Shown: piece after piece, positions 50,302 to 63,871 of the stretch
How positions within the stretch are numbered: the first letter of the stretch is position 1
Layout of the letters: the number at the start of each line of letters is the position of its first letter
Source of the DNA: Streptomyces sp. 378
GTDB lineage: Bacteria; Actinomycetota; Actinomycetes; Streptomycetales; Streptomycetaceae
Direction of reading: 5' to 3'
DNA: 64,000 bases
Assembly (NCBI RefSeq): GCF_030124145.1
Contig: NZ_JASKMS010000016.1
Location: forward strand, 1-64,000
Made by a program: the position numbers and the translations under genes
Notes under the pieces: generated by a model
Told to the model about the DNA's origin: nothing
The model's database searches: none
What the model saw: the letters and a program-made list of their open reading frames with translations, nothing else

Positions 50302-51741
50302 TTATTGCTGGTATTCACCGTGCCTCTGATTCGCCCCTTTCTCGGCTGTGTCACCCCTCTGCTGGGCGACGAGCGGTTTTCTCCGCACATCGCTGAACCG
50401 GCCTGCCGCGTCGGCACGCAGCTGCCACAGACACAGCCCGAGGAGGACCCCTTGCTCGGGAAACGGAGAGTACGAGACGAAGAGTACGAGCTGGGAGACG
50501 ACCACCAGACGCAGTGCCGGCGTACCGTTCCCGCAGCGACCGAGCCGCCGCCATACGAGAACGTACAAGGTCAGCAGCGTGAGCAGTCCGATCGCGCCCA
50601 GGCGAAGCAGGACGTGCAGGTAGTAGTCGTGCGGGGAGACGGAGATCACCACGCCTCCGACCCACCGGTCGTAGCCGGCGCCGAACGGACTGCCCAGCAG
50701 CCATTCGATCAGGGTCTTGGGCCCGTCCATCAGCTCCTGCCAGCCGAGAACCCGCCAGGAGAAGGTGCTGTTCGGGTCCTGAGTCTCCGCGAAGGAGTCG
50801 GCGAGGACGCTGCCGACCCCGCCGAACATGCCGGCAGTGAACGCCAGTGCGACGATGCACAGGGACACTGCGGCTGCTGCCGCGGAGGCAAGGCGTTGAC
50901 CTGCCCGGGCAGGAATCAACGCCCACCACATGACCGCCATCACGATGGTGATCGCCCAGACGGTCCGGTGTTGCAGCAGCACCACGAAGACCAGACAGAG
51001 TAGCGCCGGCAGGATCTTGCCGCGGGCGCCGTCGGGCCGGCCTTTCCGCTCCCGCCGGTCTCTTCCCGGGCTGTTCTCCGCGGTCGTGGCCGGGGCGGAC
51101 GAGTCCCCGCCCCATGGGCACAGCAGGAGCACCGCACTTTGCGCGAGGACCAGAGCCGACCTGGCCGGCACCGGCCTGGGGTCGTACACCTCCCCTCCTA
51201 CGGTGGCGGCGTCGACGACCGAATGCAGTCCGGTGTTCAGCCATCCGACCAGGCTCAGTGCGGCGTACGCGGCGGCCGAGACCAGCCACAGCCGCACGAC
51301 GGCCCGGGCCCTGCCGGCGTGCAGGGGCGCGGTCGCCACATACAGGACCGAGGCGAAGACCTGCCAGAAGTAGACGCGGGCGTCATTGGCGGCGGCGGGC
51401 AGGCCCCACGCACCGACTCCCCGCTGAATCGACCATACGATCAGGAACAGCACCGCCAGTACGAGCACCAACTCGGCCCGGGGCGCCACCCCACGCCGCA
51501 GTAGCCGGGCGCCGGCCACCAGCATGGCGCAGGCGGCCAGCAGATCACTTGGGCGGATGCTGACGCCGACATCGAAGAGCGGGATCTCACCATTCGCGGC
51601 GATCACCCACACCTGTACGCCCAGGAGGAGACCGATGGCGGTGTTGCAGTGCTGGGTGAAGATCCACAACAGGACGACGAAGAGCGCCAGTCCGACGAAG
51701 AGGGTCTGAGTAATGTCCGAGGCGACGGCTAGGTCGTGCAC
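50302..51741 (-). CDS. Wzy/O-antigen-ligase-like polymerase
   Basis: A 479-residue integral membrane protein with 10-12 helices and a large extracytoplasmic loop between about residues 300 and 370 (VLADSFAETQDPNSTFSWRVLGWQELMDG, in parts; SPHDYYLHVLLRLG), the layout of the Wzy_C/O-antigen ligase family. It should polymerise repeat units outside the membrane. GTG start; 75 bp separate it from the GT2 gene upstream. The C-terminal 30 residues are polar and variable. Confidence 0.85.
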   Translation of the reverse strand: MHDLAVASDITQTLFVGLALFVVLLWIFTQHCNTAIGLLLGVQVWVIAANGEIPLFDVGVSIRPSDLLAACAMLVAGARLLRRGVAPRAELVLVLAVLFLIVWSIQRGVGAWGLPAAANDARVYFWQVFASVLYVATAPLHAGRARAVVRLWLVSAAAYAALSLVGWLNTGLHSVVDAATVGGEVYDPRPVPARSALVLAQSAVLLLCPWGGDSSAPATTAENSPGRDRRERKGRPDGARGKILPALLCLVFVVLLQHRTVWAITIVMAVMWWALIPARAGQRLASAAAAAVSLCIVALAFTAGMFGGVGSVLADSFAETQDPNSTFSWRVLGWQELMDGPKTLIEWLLGSPFGAGYDRWVGGVVISVSPHDYYLHVLLRLGAIGLLTLLTLYVLVWRRLGRCGNGTPALRLVVVSQLVLFVSYSPFPEQGVLLGLCLWQLRADAAGRFSDVRRKPLVAQQRGDTAEKGANQRHGEYQQ

Positions 51742-51816
51742 CGTTGGTCCGTCCTGGGGGGTGATGAGCCGAAGGCGGAAGCACGCGGCAGCACGCCGTG
51801 GCGGTGAAGGGGTGCT

Positions 51817-52758
51817 TCAGAGGGGCAGGTGATGGTTCGACACCGGCTGTGGGGGTGGCGGCGCGGGTGCGTCGCCGGCCGGAGACCGTCTCGTCCGCAC
51901 GGCGGTGACCAGTGTCTTCGCATACGGGGAACAGAAGACGAGCGGCGACCAGACCCCGAAATGGCGACGGCAGAAGCGCCACCATGGCCCGGGGGGCTGT
52001 TCCCGTACCGATGTCGCCCGACGCAGCGCCGTGCGTACCGTGATCCTGGTGGCCCGCGAAGTGCCGGGGGCGAACGGCGGATGGTCGTCACAGACACCCA
52101 CGTGCCCCGGAGCCAGCAGAACCGGGATGCCCGCCTTCCGTGCCCGCAGTCCGTAGTCGCTGTCTCCCATACGGTGCGGGAAGGCAGGGTCCAGGTCTCC
52201 GAGTGTCCGTCGTGCCGCATGGGTGACCAGAACCGCGTTGCCGTTGCAGGAGTCGCAGGCCAGGGGCTTACGGGGGTCTGGTTCGACCCGCTCGAGACGC
52301 GGTGGGCGCCAGGGGGTGCGACGGAGCCGGTAGCCGCCGTAAGTGGTGCGGCTTCCGTCGGCGGAGAGCATGGCGCCGACGGCCACGGCCGCCCGTTGGA
52401 GCGGGTCGGCGGTGCGCAGCAGCACGGCGAGCGCGTTCGGGGCGAGGACCACATCATCGTTGAGCCACAGCACGTGAGCGCCGGGGTCCGCTCGTGCCGC
52501 CGCCATGGCCGTGCCCGTACCCCAGTACACATCGGGATCCGTCCTGACCACATCGGTGCCCGGAAAGGCGGCGCGCACGGCGGCGCCGGTTCCGTCGGTG
52601 CTTCCGGCGTCGACGAGGTGCACGGTCACGGCTGTCCTGGGCGGCAGTCCGAGCTGCCTGTCCAATGACGCCAGGGCTGCCAGAGTTCTGTCCCGGCGGT
52701 TATGACAGGTCATCAGGACGGCTACCTTCTGTGGGGCCGGGCTCCCTGTACGCGTCAC
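51817..52758 (-). CDS. GT2-family glycosyltransferase (rhamnosyltransferase-like)
   Basis: A 313-residue GT-A glycosyltransferase: [22 protein letters not shown] at the start, [16 protein letters not shown], the divalent-metal [14 protein letters not shown] (DD motif), and [40 protein letters not shown] (in parts). Such enzymes often transfer rhamnose or fucose-type deoxysugars, which fits the GDP-fucose genes beside it. The GTG start overlaps the gmd stop (GTGA). Confidence 0.9.
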   Translation of the reverse strand: MTRTGSPAPQKVAVLMTCHNRRDRTLAALASLDRQLGLPPRTAVTVHLVDAGSTDGTGAAVRAAFPGTDVVRTDPDVYWGTGTAMAAARADPGAHVLWLNDDVVLAPNALAVLLRTADPLQRAAVAVGAMLSADGSRTTYGGYRLRRTPWRPPRLERVEPDPRKPLACDSCNGNAVLVTHAARRTLGDLDPAFPHRMGDSDYGLRARKAGIPVLLAPGHVGVCDDHPPFAPGTSRATRITVRTALRRATSVREQPPGPWWRFCRRHFGVWSPLVFCSPYAKTLVTAVRTRRSPAGDAPAPPPPQPVSNHHLPL

Positions 52759-53798
52759 TGAGCGACCAACTCCAATGCCGTCGGAGCGGCGGGTGCGCCG
52801 ACGGGAGCGGCAGGCGCCGGGGGCAGGGCCGCGATCTCGGCATCGACCATCAGCCGGGCCAGTTCCGGGGCCCGCACGGTCGGACGCCACCCCAGCACCC
52901 GCTCGGCCTTGGAGGCGTCTCCGACGAGGTCGTCCACCTCGGTCGGCCTCAGGTATCGCTCGTCGAACCGCACATGGTCGCGCCAGTCGAGGCCGACATG
53001 GGCGAAACACTGCTCGACGAAGTCGCGCACGCTGTAGCTGACGCCGGTGGCGACCACGTAGTCGTCCGGTTCGTCCTGTTGCAGCATCCGCCACATCGCC
53101 TCGACGTACTCCGCCGCGTACCCCCAGTCCCGCCGGGCGTCGAGGTTGCCCAGGTAGACCACGTCCTCCAAGCCGGCCTTGATGCGTGCGGCGGCCGTGG
53201 CCACCTTGCGGGTGACGAAGGTCGGGCCGCGGCGAGGAGACTCGTGGTTGAACAGGATGCCGTTGACCGCGAACATCCCGTACGCCTCCCGGTAGTTGCG
53301 CGTCGCCCAGTACGCGTACACCTTGGCGACCCCGTACGGGGAGCGGGGGTGGAAGGAGGTGCCCTCGTGCTGGGGCGGCGGGGAGGCACCGAACATCTCG
53401 GAGCTGGACGCCTGATAGAAGCGGCAGGGCAGGCCCGTTGTCCTGATCGCCTCCAGCAACCGCGTGGTACCCAGCCCGGTGGCGTCCCCGGTGAACTCGG
53501 GCTCGTCGAACGAGACCCGCACGTGGGACTGGGCGGCCAGATGGTAGACCTCGTCGGGGCGCAGCCGCTCCAGCAGCCCCGCGATCCGGGTTCCGTCGGT
53601 CAGGTCGCCGTAGTGCAGGAAGAGACGCGCCTCGGGGTCGTGCGGATCCCGGTAGAGGTGCTCGATGCGCTGCGTGTTGAAGGTCGAGGCGCGGCGGACG
53701 ATTCCGTGCACCACGTATCCCTTCTCCAGCAGCAGTTCTGCGAGGTAGGAGCCGTCCTGGCCGGTGATGCCGGTGATGAGCGCGGTCTTGTCCGTCAC
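52755..53798 (-). CDS. gmd: GDP-mannose 4,6-dehydratase
   Basis: A 347-residue short-chain dehydrogenase/reductase: [23 protein letters not shown] with the NADP motif, [19 protein letters not shown], catalytic [10 protein letters not shown], and [15 protein letters not shown] plus [22 protein letters not shown] (in parts), all diagnostic of GMD. It makes GDP-4-keto-6-deoxy-mannose, the precursor for GDP-L-fucose (by fcl at 54713) or GDP-rhamnose. AAGGAA before the GTG fixes the start. Ala/Pro-rich C-terminal tail is atypical. Confidence 0.96.
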   Translation of the reverse strand: MTDKTALITGITGQDGSYLAELLLEKGYVVHGIVRRASTFNTQRIEHLYRDPHDPEARLFLHYGDLTDGTRIAGLLERLRPDEVYHLAAQSHVRVSFDEPEFTGDATGLGTTRLLEAIRTTGLPCRFYQASSSEMFGASPPPQHEGTSFHPRSPYGVAKVYAYWATRNYREAYGMFAVNGILFNHESPRRGPTFVTRKVATAAARIKAGLEDVVYLGNLDARRDWGYAAEYVEAMWRMLQQDEPDDYVVATGVSYSVRDFVEQCFAHVGLDWRDHVRFDERYLRPTEVDDLVGDASKAERVLGWRPTVRAPELARLMVDAEIAALPPAPAAPVGAPAAPTALELVAQ

Positions 53799-53867
53799 GC
53801 GGGTTCCTTTGCTGGGCTGTGCGGGGTGGAAGGCGCCTGAGCGGGGGCGGGAAGCGGCGGGCACGGC

Positions 53868-54520
53868 TCACTTCCTGGCGACGAGGGACTTGGGAAGTCC
53901 TGCGAAGCGTTCGAACCAGATGGTGGAAGCGGGGAAGTAGGACCGCATCTCGGCTGCGGACAGCAGCTCGACCTCCTGGACGTCCCGGGTGGCCTGCGCA
54001 CGCCCCGCGCGTGGGATGTGTCCATGCCCCCAGCGCCGGGAGACGGCGACGCGGGCCGGGAACGGGAGCCATTGAAGCCCTGGAAACAGCCAGTGGGGTT
54101 CGACGGGGAAGTAGCGGTAGGGGGTCTACACCCAATGGTGGTCCGCGTGGCTGTGCACCGTGTCGGCGAACTGCTTCCGTCGGTGGTGCCCTCCCACATG
54201 CTCCAGGACGGAGTTCGAGTACACCAGGTCGAACGCCGGGTGACCATGTGCGTCGGCAGCGAGAGGCTGCACGCGTCCGCGACGACGGGCGTGATTCCGG
54301 ACTCGGCATGCCGGGCCGTGCGCGGGTCGAGATTGACGGTCACCACGTGGGCCGGCCGAACGGGCAGGCCATGCCAGGCGGTCGGGGTGCCGCCGAGGTC
54401 GAGAACATGCATGTCGGCCAGGTCGGGAAAGCATCGCAGCAGTTCGGCCCAGCGCTTGGCGCGAGCCGCGTGGGCAAGGGTCCCGGGCCTCGTGGGGTCG
54501 GCGATCTTCGTCTTCAGCAT
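53868..54520 (-). pseudogene. Broken class I methyltransferase gene (frameshift and nonsense)
   Basis: The ATG at 54520 follows GAGGGAG and opens a methyltransferase: MHVLDLGGTPTAWHGL, NLDPRTARHAESGITPVVADACSL. Near 54246-54250 the frame shifts: the continuation FDLVYSNSVLEHVGGHHRRK is in another frame. That frame then meets TAG at 54126-54128 in HHWV*TPYRYFPVEPHWL, where relatives have Gln (CAG), and afterwards remains open to a normal-looking end at 53868. The total, 653 nt, is one short of 218 codons. Two independent lesions make it inactive. Confidence 0.85.
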
Positions 54521-54712
54521 CCTGCTCCCTCTCGGCCCGAACTCCGGCACCTGTCAAGAATACGGAAATCGGCGCTATGGTCTGCTTCATGACGTTGTGT
54601 CGCGTTTTCAGTGGTTGTACCATTTCCATCCAGCTCGTGGACGTTTCGTCCCCACAGTGCGCGGAGTCGGCGGCTCTTGACACACCGCCCGCGAAGGAGG
54701 GCATCGAGGCCC
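54521..54712. promoter_or_regulatory. Divergent promoter region of gmd and fcl transcripts
   Basis: The 192-bp gap between the broken methyltransferase (first gene of the gmd run, minus) and fcl (plus) is less G/C-rich than its surroundings near 54545-54630. It presumably carries both promoters; I cannot name definite -10 or -35 boxes. Confidence 0.4.
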
Positions 54713-55753
54713 ATGACCGCCTGTACTGATACCGGTGCCACCGTCCCGGCCGCCTCGGTGGTGAAAGCCCCTGCCCCGGTGCCGGACGGCAGGGTGCACC
54801 GCCCCCTCGACCGCTCGGCGCGCGTGGTCGTCGCCGGAGGCTCCGGGCTGGCCGGTTCGGCAGTGCGCAGAGAACTCCGCCATGAGGGATTCACCGATGT
54901 GGTCGCGCCCGGTTCGGCGGAGCTGGACCTGAGGGAGCGGCGGGCGGTGTTCGACTGGTTCGCGGCCAGGCGCCCGGACGTGGTGGTCCTGGCCGCGGCA
55001 CGGGTGGGCGGGATCAAGGCGAACGCCACCCGGCCCGCCGAGTTCCTCTCCGACAACCTGCGCATCCAGGTGAACGTGCTGGACGCGGCTCTGGAGCACG
55101 GGGTGGAGCGGCTGCTGTTCCTGGGGTCCAGTTGCATCTACCCGAAGTTCGCCGAGCAGCCGATCCGCGAGGAGGCGCTGCTGACGGGGCCTTTGGAGCC
55201 GACCAACGACGCCTACGCCATCGCCAAGATCGCCGGCATTCTGCACGTGCAGGCGGTACGACGCCAGTACGGGCTGCCCTGGATCTCCGCCATGCCGACC
55301 AACCTGTACGGGCCGGGTGACACCTTCCACCCCGAGCGCTCTCATGTGCTGCCGTCCCTGATCCGGCGCTTCCACGAGGCGAAGAAGTCGGGTGCGCGAC
55401 GGGTGGTGAACTGGGGCAGCGGCACACCCCGCCGTGAGTTCCTCCATGCGGACGATCTGGCACGGGCGTGTCTGCACCTGATCGAGCACTACGACGGGGA
55501 CGGCCCGGTCAACGTCGGCACCGGCACGGACCTGACCATCCGGGAACTGGCGGAGCTCGTCGCGGACGTCGCAGGGTACCGGGGGAGCGTCGAGTGGGAC
55601 ACGAAGCAGCCGGACGGTACTCCGCGCAAGCTCCTTGACGTATCCCGGCTCACCGCGCTCGGCTGGGCTCCTCGTATCGGCCTGCGGGAAGGGATCACCC
55701 GGACGTACGCCTGGTACGTGGAGAACCTCGAGTCCGGCACGCTGCGGCACTGA
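54713..55753 (+). CDS. fcl: GDP-L-fucose synthase
   Basis: A 346-residue bifunctional epimerase-reductase: VVVAGGSGLAGSAVRRELR at the N-terminus after about 35 non-conserved residues, LAAARVGGIKANATRPAEFL, FLGSSCIYPKFAEQPI, NDAYAIAKIAGI (YxxxK variant) and PTNLYGPGDTFHPERSHVLPSLIRRFHEA, all diagnostic (in parts). It turns GDP-4-keto-6-deoxymannose into GDP-L-fucose with NADPH. Start at the ATG after GAGG; the N-terminal extension could be shorter. Divergent from gmd, its pathway partner. Confidence 0.95.
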   Translation: MTACTDTGATVPAASVVKAPAPVPDGRVHRPLDRSARVVVAGGSGLAGSAVRRELRHEGFTDVVAPGSAELDLRERRAVFDWFAARRPDVVVLAAARVGGIKANATRPAEFLSDNLRIQVNVLDAALEHGVERLLFLGSSCIYPKFAEQPIREEALLTGPLEPTNDAYAIAKIAGILHVQAVRRQYGLPWISAMPTNLYGPGDTFHPERSHVLPSLIRRFHEAKKSGARRVVNWGSGTPRREFLHADDLARACLHLIEHYDGDGPVNVGTGTDLTIRELAELVADVAGYRGSVEWDTKQPDGTPRKLLDVSRLTALGWAPRIGLREGITRTYAWYVENLESGTLRH

Positions 55754-55893
55754 CTGACTCCACGGCGGCCGGGGCCGGGGGGCGCAGGCGAATCGCCCCG
55801 CGGTGCCATCAGCGGAAGGGCGCCCACGCTCCGGCCGCATGGGTTTCGACCGCCTTCCCGGAGGGGCTTGTTTCAGGCGGGTAGGGCGGCAGC

Positions 55894-55952
55894 GGCCGAC
55901 AGCGGGTGCCCCGAGGCCGTGAGGTCATGCGTCGGGGGCTCCGCTGTCGGCC
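55894..55952. terminator. Long-stem bidirectional terminator
   Basis: The 21-base arm starting GGCCGACAGCGG (55894-55914) pairs with 55932-55952 (19 of 21 positions) around a 17-base loop. It lies between the convergent fcl and LAXTG protein genes and probably ends both. Confidence 0.8.
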
Positions 55953-55997
55953 CCAGGCAGGGCCAAGGTGCAGCAGCTGCCTGATGGAACGGGGTGG

Positions 55998-56501
55998 TCA
56001 GTTGTGCTTCCGTCGCCGGACGGCCATCATCGTGCCGGCTCCGAGCGTCAGCAGCCCTGCGGCTCCGCCCAGCAGAAGGGGCGAGCGGTCCTCACCGGTG
56101 TCGGCGAGGTGAGGCTTGTTCGGGCGTACGGTGATCTCGGCTTTGAGGGTCAGCTTCGATTCCTTTCCCTTGAGAAGGAAGGTGTGCTGGCCCGGGTCGG
56201 TCCACTTGGGGATGGTGACGGTTCCCTCCACCGTGCCGTTGCTGTCGGCGGTGAAGCGGCCCAGCTTGATCGGTTTCGAGAGCAGGAGTGCGACAACACC
56301 CTCGTTCGGATCGAACCCGGTTCCTGTGAAGCTGAGCTCGTCTCCTGCATCTACGGTGGTGGCGCTGAGGGTGAGGCTTGGGGCGTCGGGTGGATACGGC
56401 TGGGCGTGGGCAGCTTGCGTCCCTACGACTGGGGCTGCGGCCAGGACAGCGGCGGCTGCCGTGGCCGCGAAGGCGGCACGACACTTCGATGAGGCCGTCA
56501 T
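55998..56501 (-). CDS. LAXTG-type sortase-anchored surface protein
   Basis: A 167-residue exported protein: signal peptide to about residue 35 (ending AHA), one Ig-like domain (PSLTLSATTVDAGDELSFTGTGFDPNEGVV, in parts), and a C-terminal sorting signal made of LADTG, a hydrophobic helix (PLLLGGAAGLLTLGAGTMMAV) and RRRKHN. LAXTG is the motif of class E sortases in Streptomyces, so it should be covalently attached to the wall. The ATG at 56501 follows GAGGAG by ten bases. Likely structural, possibly linked to the polysaccharide layer. Confidence 0.9.
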   Translation of the reverse strand: MTASSKCRAAFAATAAAAVLAAAPVVGTQAAHAQPYPPDAPSLTLSATTVDAGDELSFTGTGFDPNEGVVALLLSKPIKLGRFTADSNGTVEGTVTIPKWTDPGQHTFLLKGKESKLTLKAEITVRPNKPHLADTGEDRSPLLLGGAAGLLTLGAGTMMAVRRRKHN

Positions 56502-56917
56502 CGCATTCACGCTCCTCAAATGGAATCGGGCGACGGCATGGTCCGGCCCGCGAGTACGGTATGTGCAGATATAGCGCTTGATGCCGCTCGTTAAGCATTT
56601 TCGGGAAGTAAGGCACCTTATGGCGTATGCAGTTCACCGTCCCGGCCGCCAGGGACGAAGGCGCCCGATATGTGCCATTCGGCTAGTCGTCCTGCGGTGG
56701 CCGCCCTGGTCGGCGACGCCCGGTCGGCCAAGGCCCGGCCCTGGCTGGTGGTGTAGTGGCGAACATGGCGATCCGACACGTGTCGCCCGTTCGGAGGTGC
56801 TGGCGTACTACAGGGCGCACCCGACCGACGTGGCGCCTTTCCTGATGGAGCCGTGTCAATGAACACTGGCGTCGCGCTGCACGTGTTGGTCTCCTCTTTT
56901 CCCCGCCTGGAGGGTGC
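56502..56917. other. 416-bp intergenic region, no gene recognised
   Basis: Between the LAXTG gene (minus) and the phosphatase gene (plus). The part 56530-56640 is A/T-rich and probably holds the LAXTG promoter. From 56640 to 56880 short frames exist on both strands but none shows a convincing start or family. Nothing else seen. Confidence 0.5.
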
Positions 56918-57532
56918 GTGCCCCCGTTCCGCGTACTTGTGGTGTGCACCGGCAATATCTACCGCTCTCCGCTTGCCGAGTGCCTGCTCAGGCACCGGCT
57001 GCTCGAACATCGGCAAGTGATCCACGTGAGCAGTGCCGGCACCCGGGCCGTAGCGGGTGTGCCTACGGCTGCTGCTGTCACCTCCTTCCTCGCCGCACGT
57101 GGCCTGCAGCCCTGCGAGGTGGGCTCCCGCCGGCTGACCGAGGAGATGGTCGAGACCGCGGATCTGGTGCTGGGCGCTGCGCGGGAGCATCGTGAGGCCG
57201 CTGTGCGGCTCTCCCCTGTGCGCGCGTTGTCCCGTGCGTTCACCTTCCGTGAGTTCGCCCGTCTGGTGCGGCCCGAGGACGCCGCAGGCACGCTGGATCC
57301 GGCCGCACGGTTTGCCGCCCTCGTACAGGGCGCGGCCGCTCGCCGTGGTGCCGTGTCGACCCGTATGGGCGATGTGGATGTGAAGGACCCTCTTGGCGCA
57401 CCCCCGCCCCAAGTGCAGCAGTGCCTGGTTCAGATCGAGGAGGCCGTCGAGCGGATCACCGCGCTCGTGCGGACCGGATGGCATCCGTCTTCGTCGGCTG
57501 CGAGCCGGGCCGAGCCCGGGACGTGGCCGTAG
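56918..57532 (+). CDS. Low-molecular-weight protein-tyrosine phosphatase
   Basis: A 204-residue LMW-PTP: P-loop VCTGNIYRSPLAE with catalytic Cys10 and Arg16 (CX5R), and the general-acid region DVKDPLG near residue 157. Compared with typical 150-160 residue enzymes there is an insertion between about residues 95 and 145 (REFARLVRPEDAAG). It is the expected partner that dephosphorylates the BY-kinase at 34409-35938, controlling polymer export. GGAGG five bases before the GTG. Last gene on the right side of the locus. Confidence 0.9.
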   Translation: MPPFRVLVVCTGNIYRSPLAECLLRHRLLEHRQVIHVSSAGTRAVAGVPTAAAVTSFLAARGLQPCEVGSRRLTEEMVETADLVLGAAREHREAAVRLSPVRALSRAFTFREFARLVRPEDAAGTLDPAARFAALVQGAAARRGAVSTRMGDVDVKDPLGAPPPQVQQCLVQIEEAVERITALVRTGWHPSSSAASRAEPGTWP

Positions 57533-59248
<1,716 letters not shown>

Positions 59249-59309
59249 AACCGGTGTGACGGGGGGTGCCCGGTCCGGGCCGGGCACCCGCACCCGTAGG
59301 TGGCCGATC

Positions 59310-59972
59310 ATGGGTGGGGATCCGGACATCGAGATGATCACCGTCCCGTCCGGGCAGGTCACCCTGTCGGACCGGCGGACGCGGCGCAGTTGGCGGGTCG
59401 GGGTCGCACCGCTGCGCCTGGCGGCGTTTCCGGTCACCCAGGCGTGCTACGCCGAGGTCACCGGCGAACGTCCGAGCGCGGTCCACGGCGACCGGCTCCC
59501 GGTCGAGGGCGTCTCCTGGTGGGACGCCGTCCGTTTCTGCAACGCCCTGTCCCGGCGCGCGGGCCTCACCCCCGCCTACGAGGTCCGTCCCGATGCCGGA
59601 ACCGCCGACTGGGACACCACCGCCGACGGCGACCGGCTGCCGACCGAGGCCGAGTGGGAACACGCCTGCCGCGCCGGCGGCACCGGCCCCCGCTACGGCC
59701 CGCTCGACGACATCGCCTGGTACCGCGGCAACTCGGACGGCGCCGACCCCGTGGACGGCAAGGAGCCCAACGCCCGGGGCCTGCACGACATGCTGGGCAA
59801 CGTCCGGGACTGGTGCTGGGACCTCTACGACCCCGAGGTCTACGGCACGTACCGGGTGCCGCGGGGCGGCGGCTGGTCCGACGAGCACTGGAGCTGCCGC
59901 GCCTCGGTACGCCGCCGGAGCCATCCGATGTTCCGGATCGACGACGTGGGGTTCCGCGTGGCGCCGGCATGA
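59310..59972 (+). CDS. Formylglycine-generating enzyme-like (SUMF1-fold) protein
   Basis: A 220-residue protein of the FGE-sulfatase superfamily: FPVTQACYAEVTG, PVEGVSWWDAVRFCNALSRRAGL, RLPTEAEWEHACRAGG, NARGLHDMLGNVRDWCWDLYD and FRVAP (each conserved). The Cys pair needed for formylglycine formation at the C-terminus is not obvious, so it may be a binding or scaffold variant rather than an oxidase. ATG at 59310; an ATG seven codons later is possible. Follows the cellulase gene by 61 bp. Confidence 0.85.
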   Translation: MGGDPDIEMITVPSGQVTLSDRRTRRSWRVGVAPLRLAAFPVTQACYAEVTGERPSAVHGDRLPVEGVSWWDAVRFCNALSRRAGLTPAYEVRPDAGTADWDTTADGDRLPTEAEWEHACRAGGTGPRYGPLDDIAWYRGNSDGADPVDGKEPNARGLHDMLGNVRDWCWDLYDPEVYGTYRVPRGGGWSDEHWSCRASVRRRSHPMFRIDDVGFRVAPA

Positions 59973-59978
59973 GCACGC

Positions 59979-60032
59979 GGGAGTACGGGAGAGGGCGCCC
60001 CGCACGAGCGGGGCGCCCTCTCCCGTACTCCC
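59979..60032. terminator. 25-bp perfect-stem terminator with ACGA loop
   Basis: A perfect 25-bp stem, 59979-60003 with 60008-60032, closed by the tetraloop ACGA. It lies between convergent genes (FGE-like and serC), 6 bp after one stop and 13 bp before the other. It is the strongest hairpin in the window and should terminate both. Confidence 0.92.
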
Positions 60033-60045
60033 CTACCCGCGGGGG

Positions 60046-62644
<2,599 letters not shown>

Positions 62645-62739
62645 GGACAGGTCCTGTCTGCCGACAGCGGCACTCAAGCGTGTGCGCTGTGTTCTGGCTG
62701 GCGGGGGTTTCTCTGAGAGTCAGCCGAAGTAAATCTGAA

Positions 62740-62753
62740 CGCAAACGCTTGCG
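62740..62753. promoter_or_regulatory. LacI-family operator between hydrolase and regulator
   Basis: CGCAAACGCTTGCG has perfect outer arms CGCAA/TTGCG and a central CG, the pattern of LacI-type operators. It lies 96 bp before the GH32 start and 99 bp before the lacI-type gene, so both promoters could be controlled by it. Confidence 0.8.
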
Positions 62754-62851
62754 CAACAGGATGGGCGGGTTTACGGTCTCGTCACTCCCCCTCGCACCGA
62801 CGCGGTTCCGGGCCCCGGACACGCGGCGTGCACCCGATCAAGGAGCGTCCC

Positions 62852-63871
62852 GTGACGGTCAGCATCACCGATGTCGCCGAGGCCACCGGGGTCTCGGCGT
62901 CCACCGTGTCCCGTGCCCTGCGCGGTCGCCCCGGGGTGTCGGAGGAGATGCGGGCCCGGATCGTCCAGGCCGCCGCCGAGCTGGGCTACACCGCCTCGCG
63001 CTCGGCGTCCAGCCTGGCCAGCGGGCGCACCTACACCGTCGGCGTCGTCGTCCCGTACGTCGGCCGCTGGTTCTTCGGCACCGTGCTGGACTCCGCGGAG
63101 ACGGTCTTCAGCGCCGCCGGTTACGACGTCCTGCTGTACAACCTCGGCTCACCGGAGGCACGCAAGCGCTTCTTCACCAAGCTGCCGATCCGCAAGCGGG
63201 TCGACGCCGTGCTGTCCCTGCTGATCCCGGACCCGGAGGAGGCCGCCGCCCTGCGGTCCCTCGACGTGCCGCTGGCGACCACGGTCGGCGGCGCCCGGCC
63301 CGGTTTCACGGCGGTCGGCATCGACGACCGGGGCGGGGCGCAGAGCGCCGTACGGCATCTGGTGAACCTCGGCCACCGGCGGATCGGCATGATCTCCGGC
63401 GCCAGCGAGCCGCTGCACTGGACCACGCCCCTGGACCGCCGGCAGGGCTACCTGGACGTGCTGGCCGACGCCGGGATCGAGCCCGATGCCGCCCTGGAGG
63501 CGGACGGTGGTTACACCGTCGAGGGCGGCGAGCGGGCCATGACCGAGCTGCTGGCGCTGCGCCACCCGCCGACCGCCGTGTTCGCCCAGTCCGACGAGAT
63601 GGCGATGGGCGCGCTGCGCGCCCTGCGCCGGCACCGGCTGAGGGTCCCGGAGGACGTGTCCGTGGTCGGCTTCGACGATCACGAGCTGTCCGAGGTGGTC
63701 GGGCTGACCACCGTGGCCCAGCCGGTCGCGGCCCAGGGCCGGGAGGCGGCCCGGCTGCTGCTGGCCCGGCTGGACGATCCGGACGCCGGGCCGCCGCGCC
63801 CCGTCGAGATGCCCATCCGTCTCGTCCTGCGCGAGACCACCGCTCCGCCGGACCCCGGCCGGCAGCGGTAG
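62852..63871 (+). CDS. LacI-family transcriptional regulator
   Basis: A 339-residue repressor: N-terminal HTH (SITDVAEATGVSASTVSRALRG) and hinge helix (SASSLASGRTYTVGVVVP), then a ribose-binding-protein-like ligand domain (VVGFDDHELSEVVGLTTV, RRQGYLDVLADAG). Sucrose, fructose or a fructan oligomer is the likely inducer given the neighbour. AAGGAG six bases before the GTG fixes the start. Confidence 0.93.
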   Translation: MTVSITDVAEATGVSASTVSRALRGRPGVSEEMRARIVQAAAELGYTASRSASSLASGRTYTVGVVVPYVGRWFFGTVLDSAETVFSAAGYDVLLYNLGSPEARKRFFTKLPIRKRVDAVLSLLIPDPEEAAALRSLDVPLATTVGGARPGFTAVGIDDRGGAQSAVRHLVNLGHRRIGMISGASEPLHWTTPLDRRQGYLDVLADAGIEPDAALEADGGYTVEGGERAMTELLALRHPPTAVFAQSDEMAMGALRALRRHRLRVPEDVSVVGFDDHELSEVVGLTTVAQPVAAQGREAARLLLARLDDPDAGPPRPVEMPIRLVLRETTAPPDPGRQR

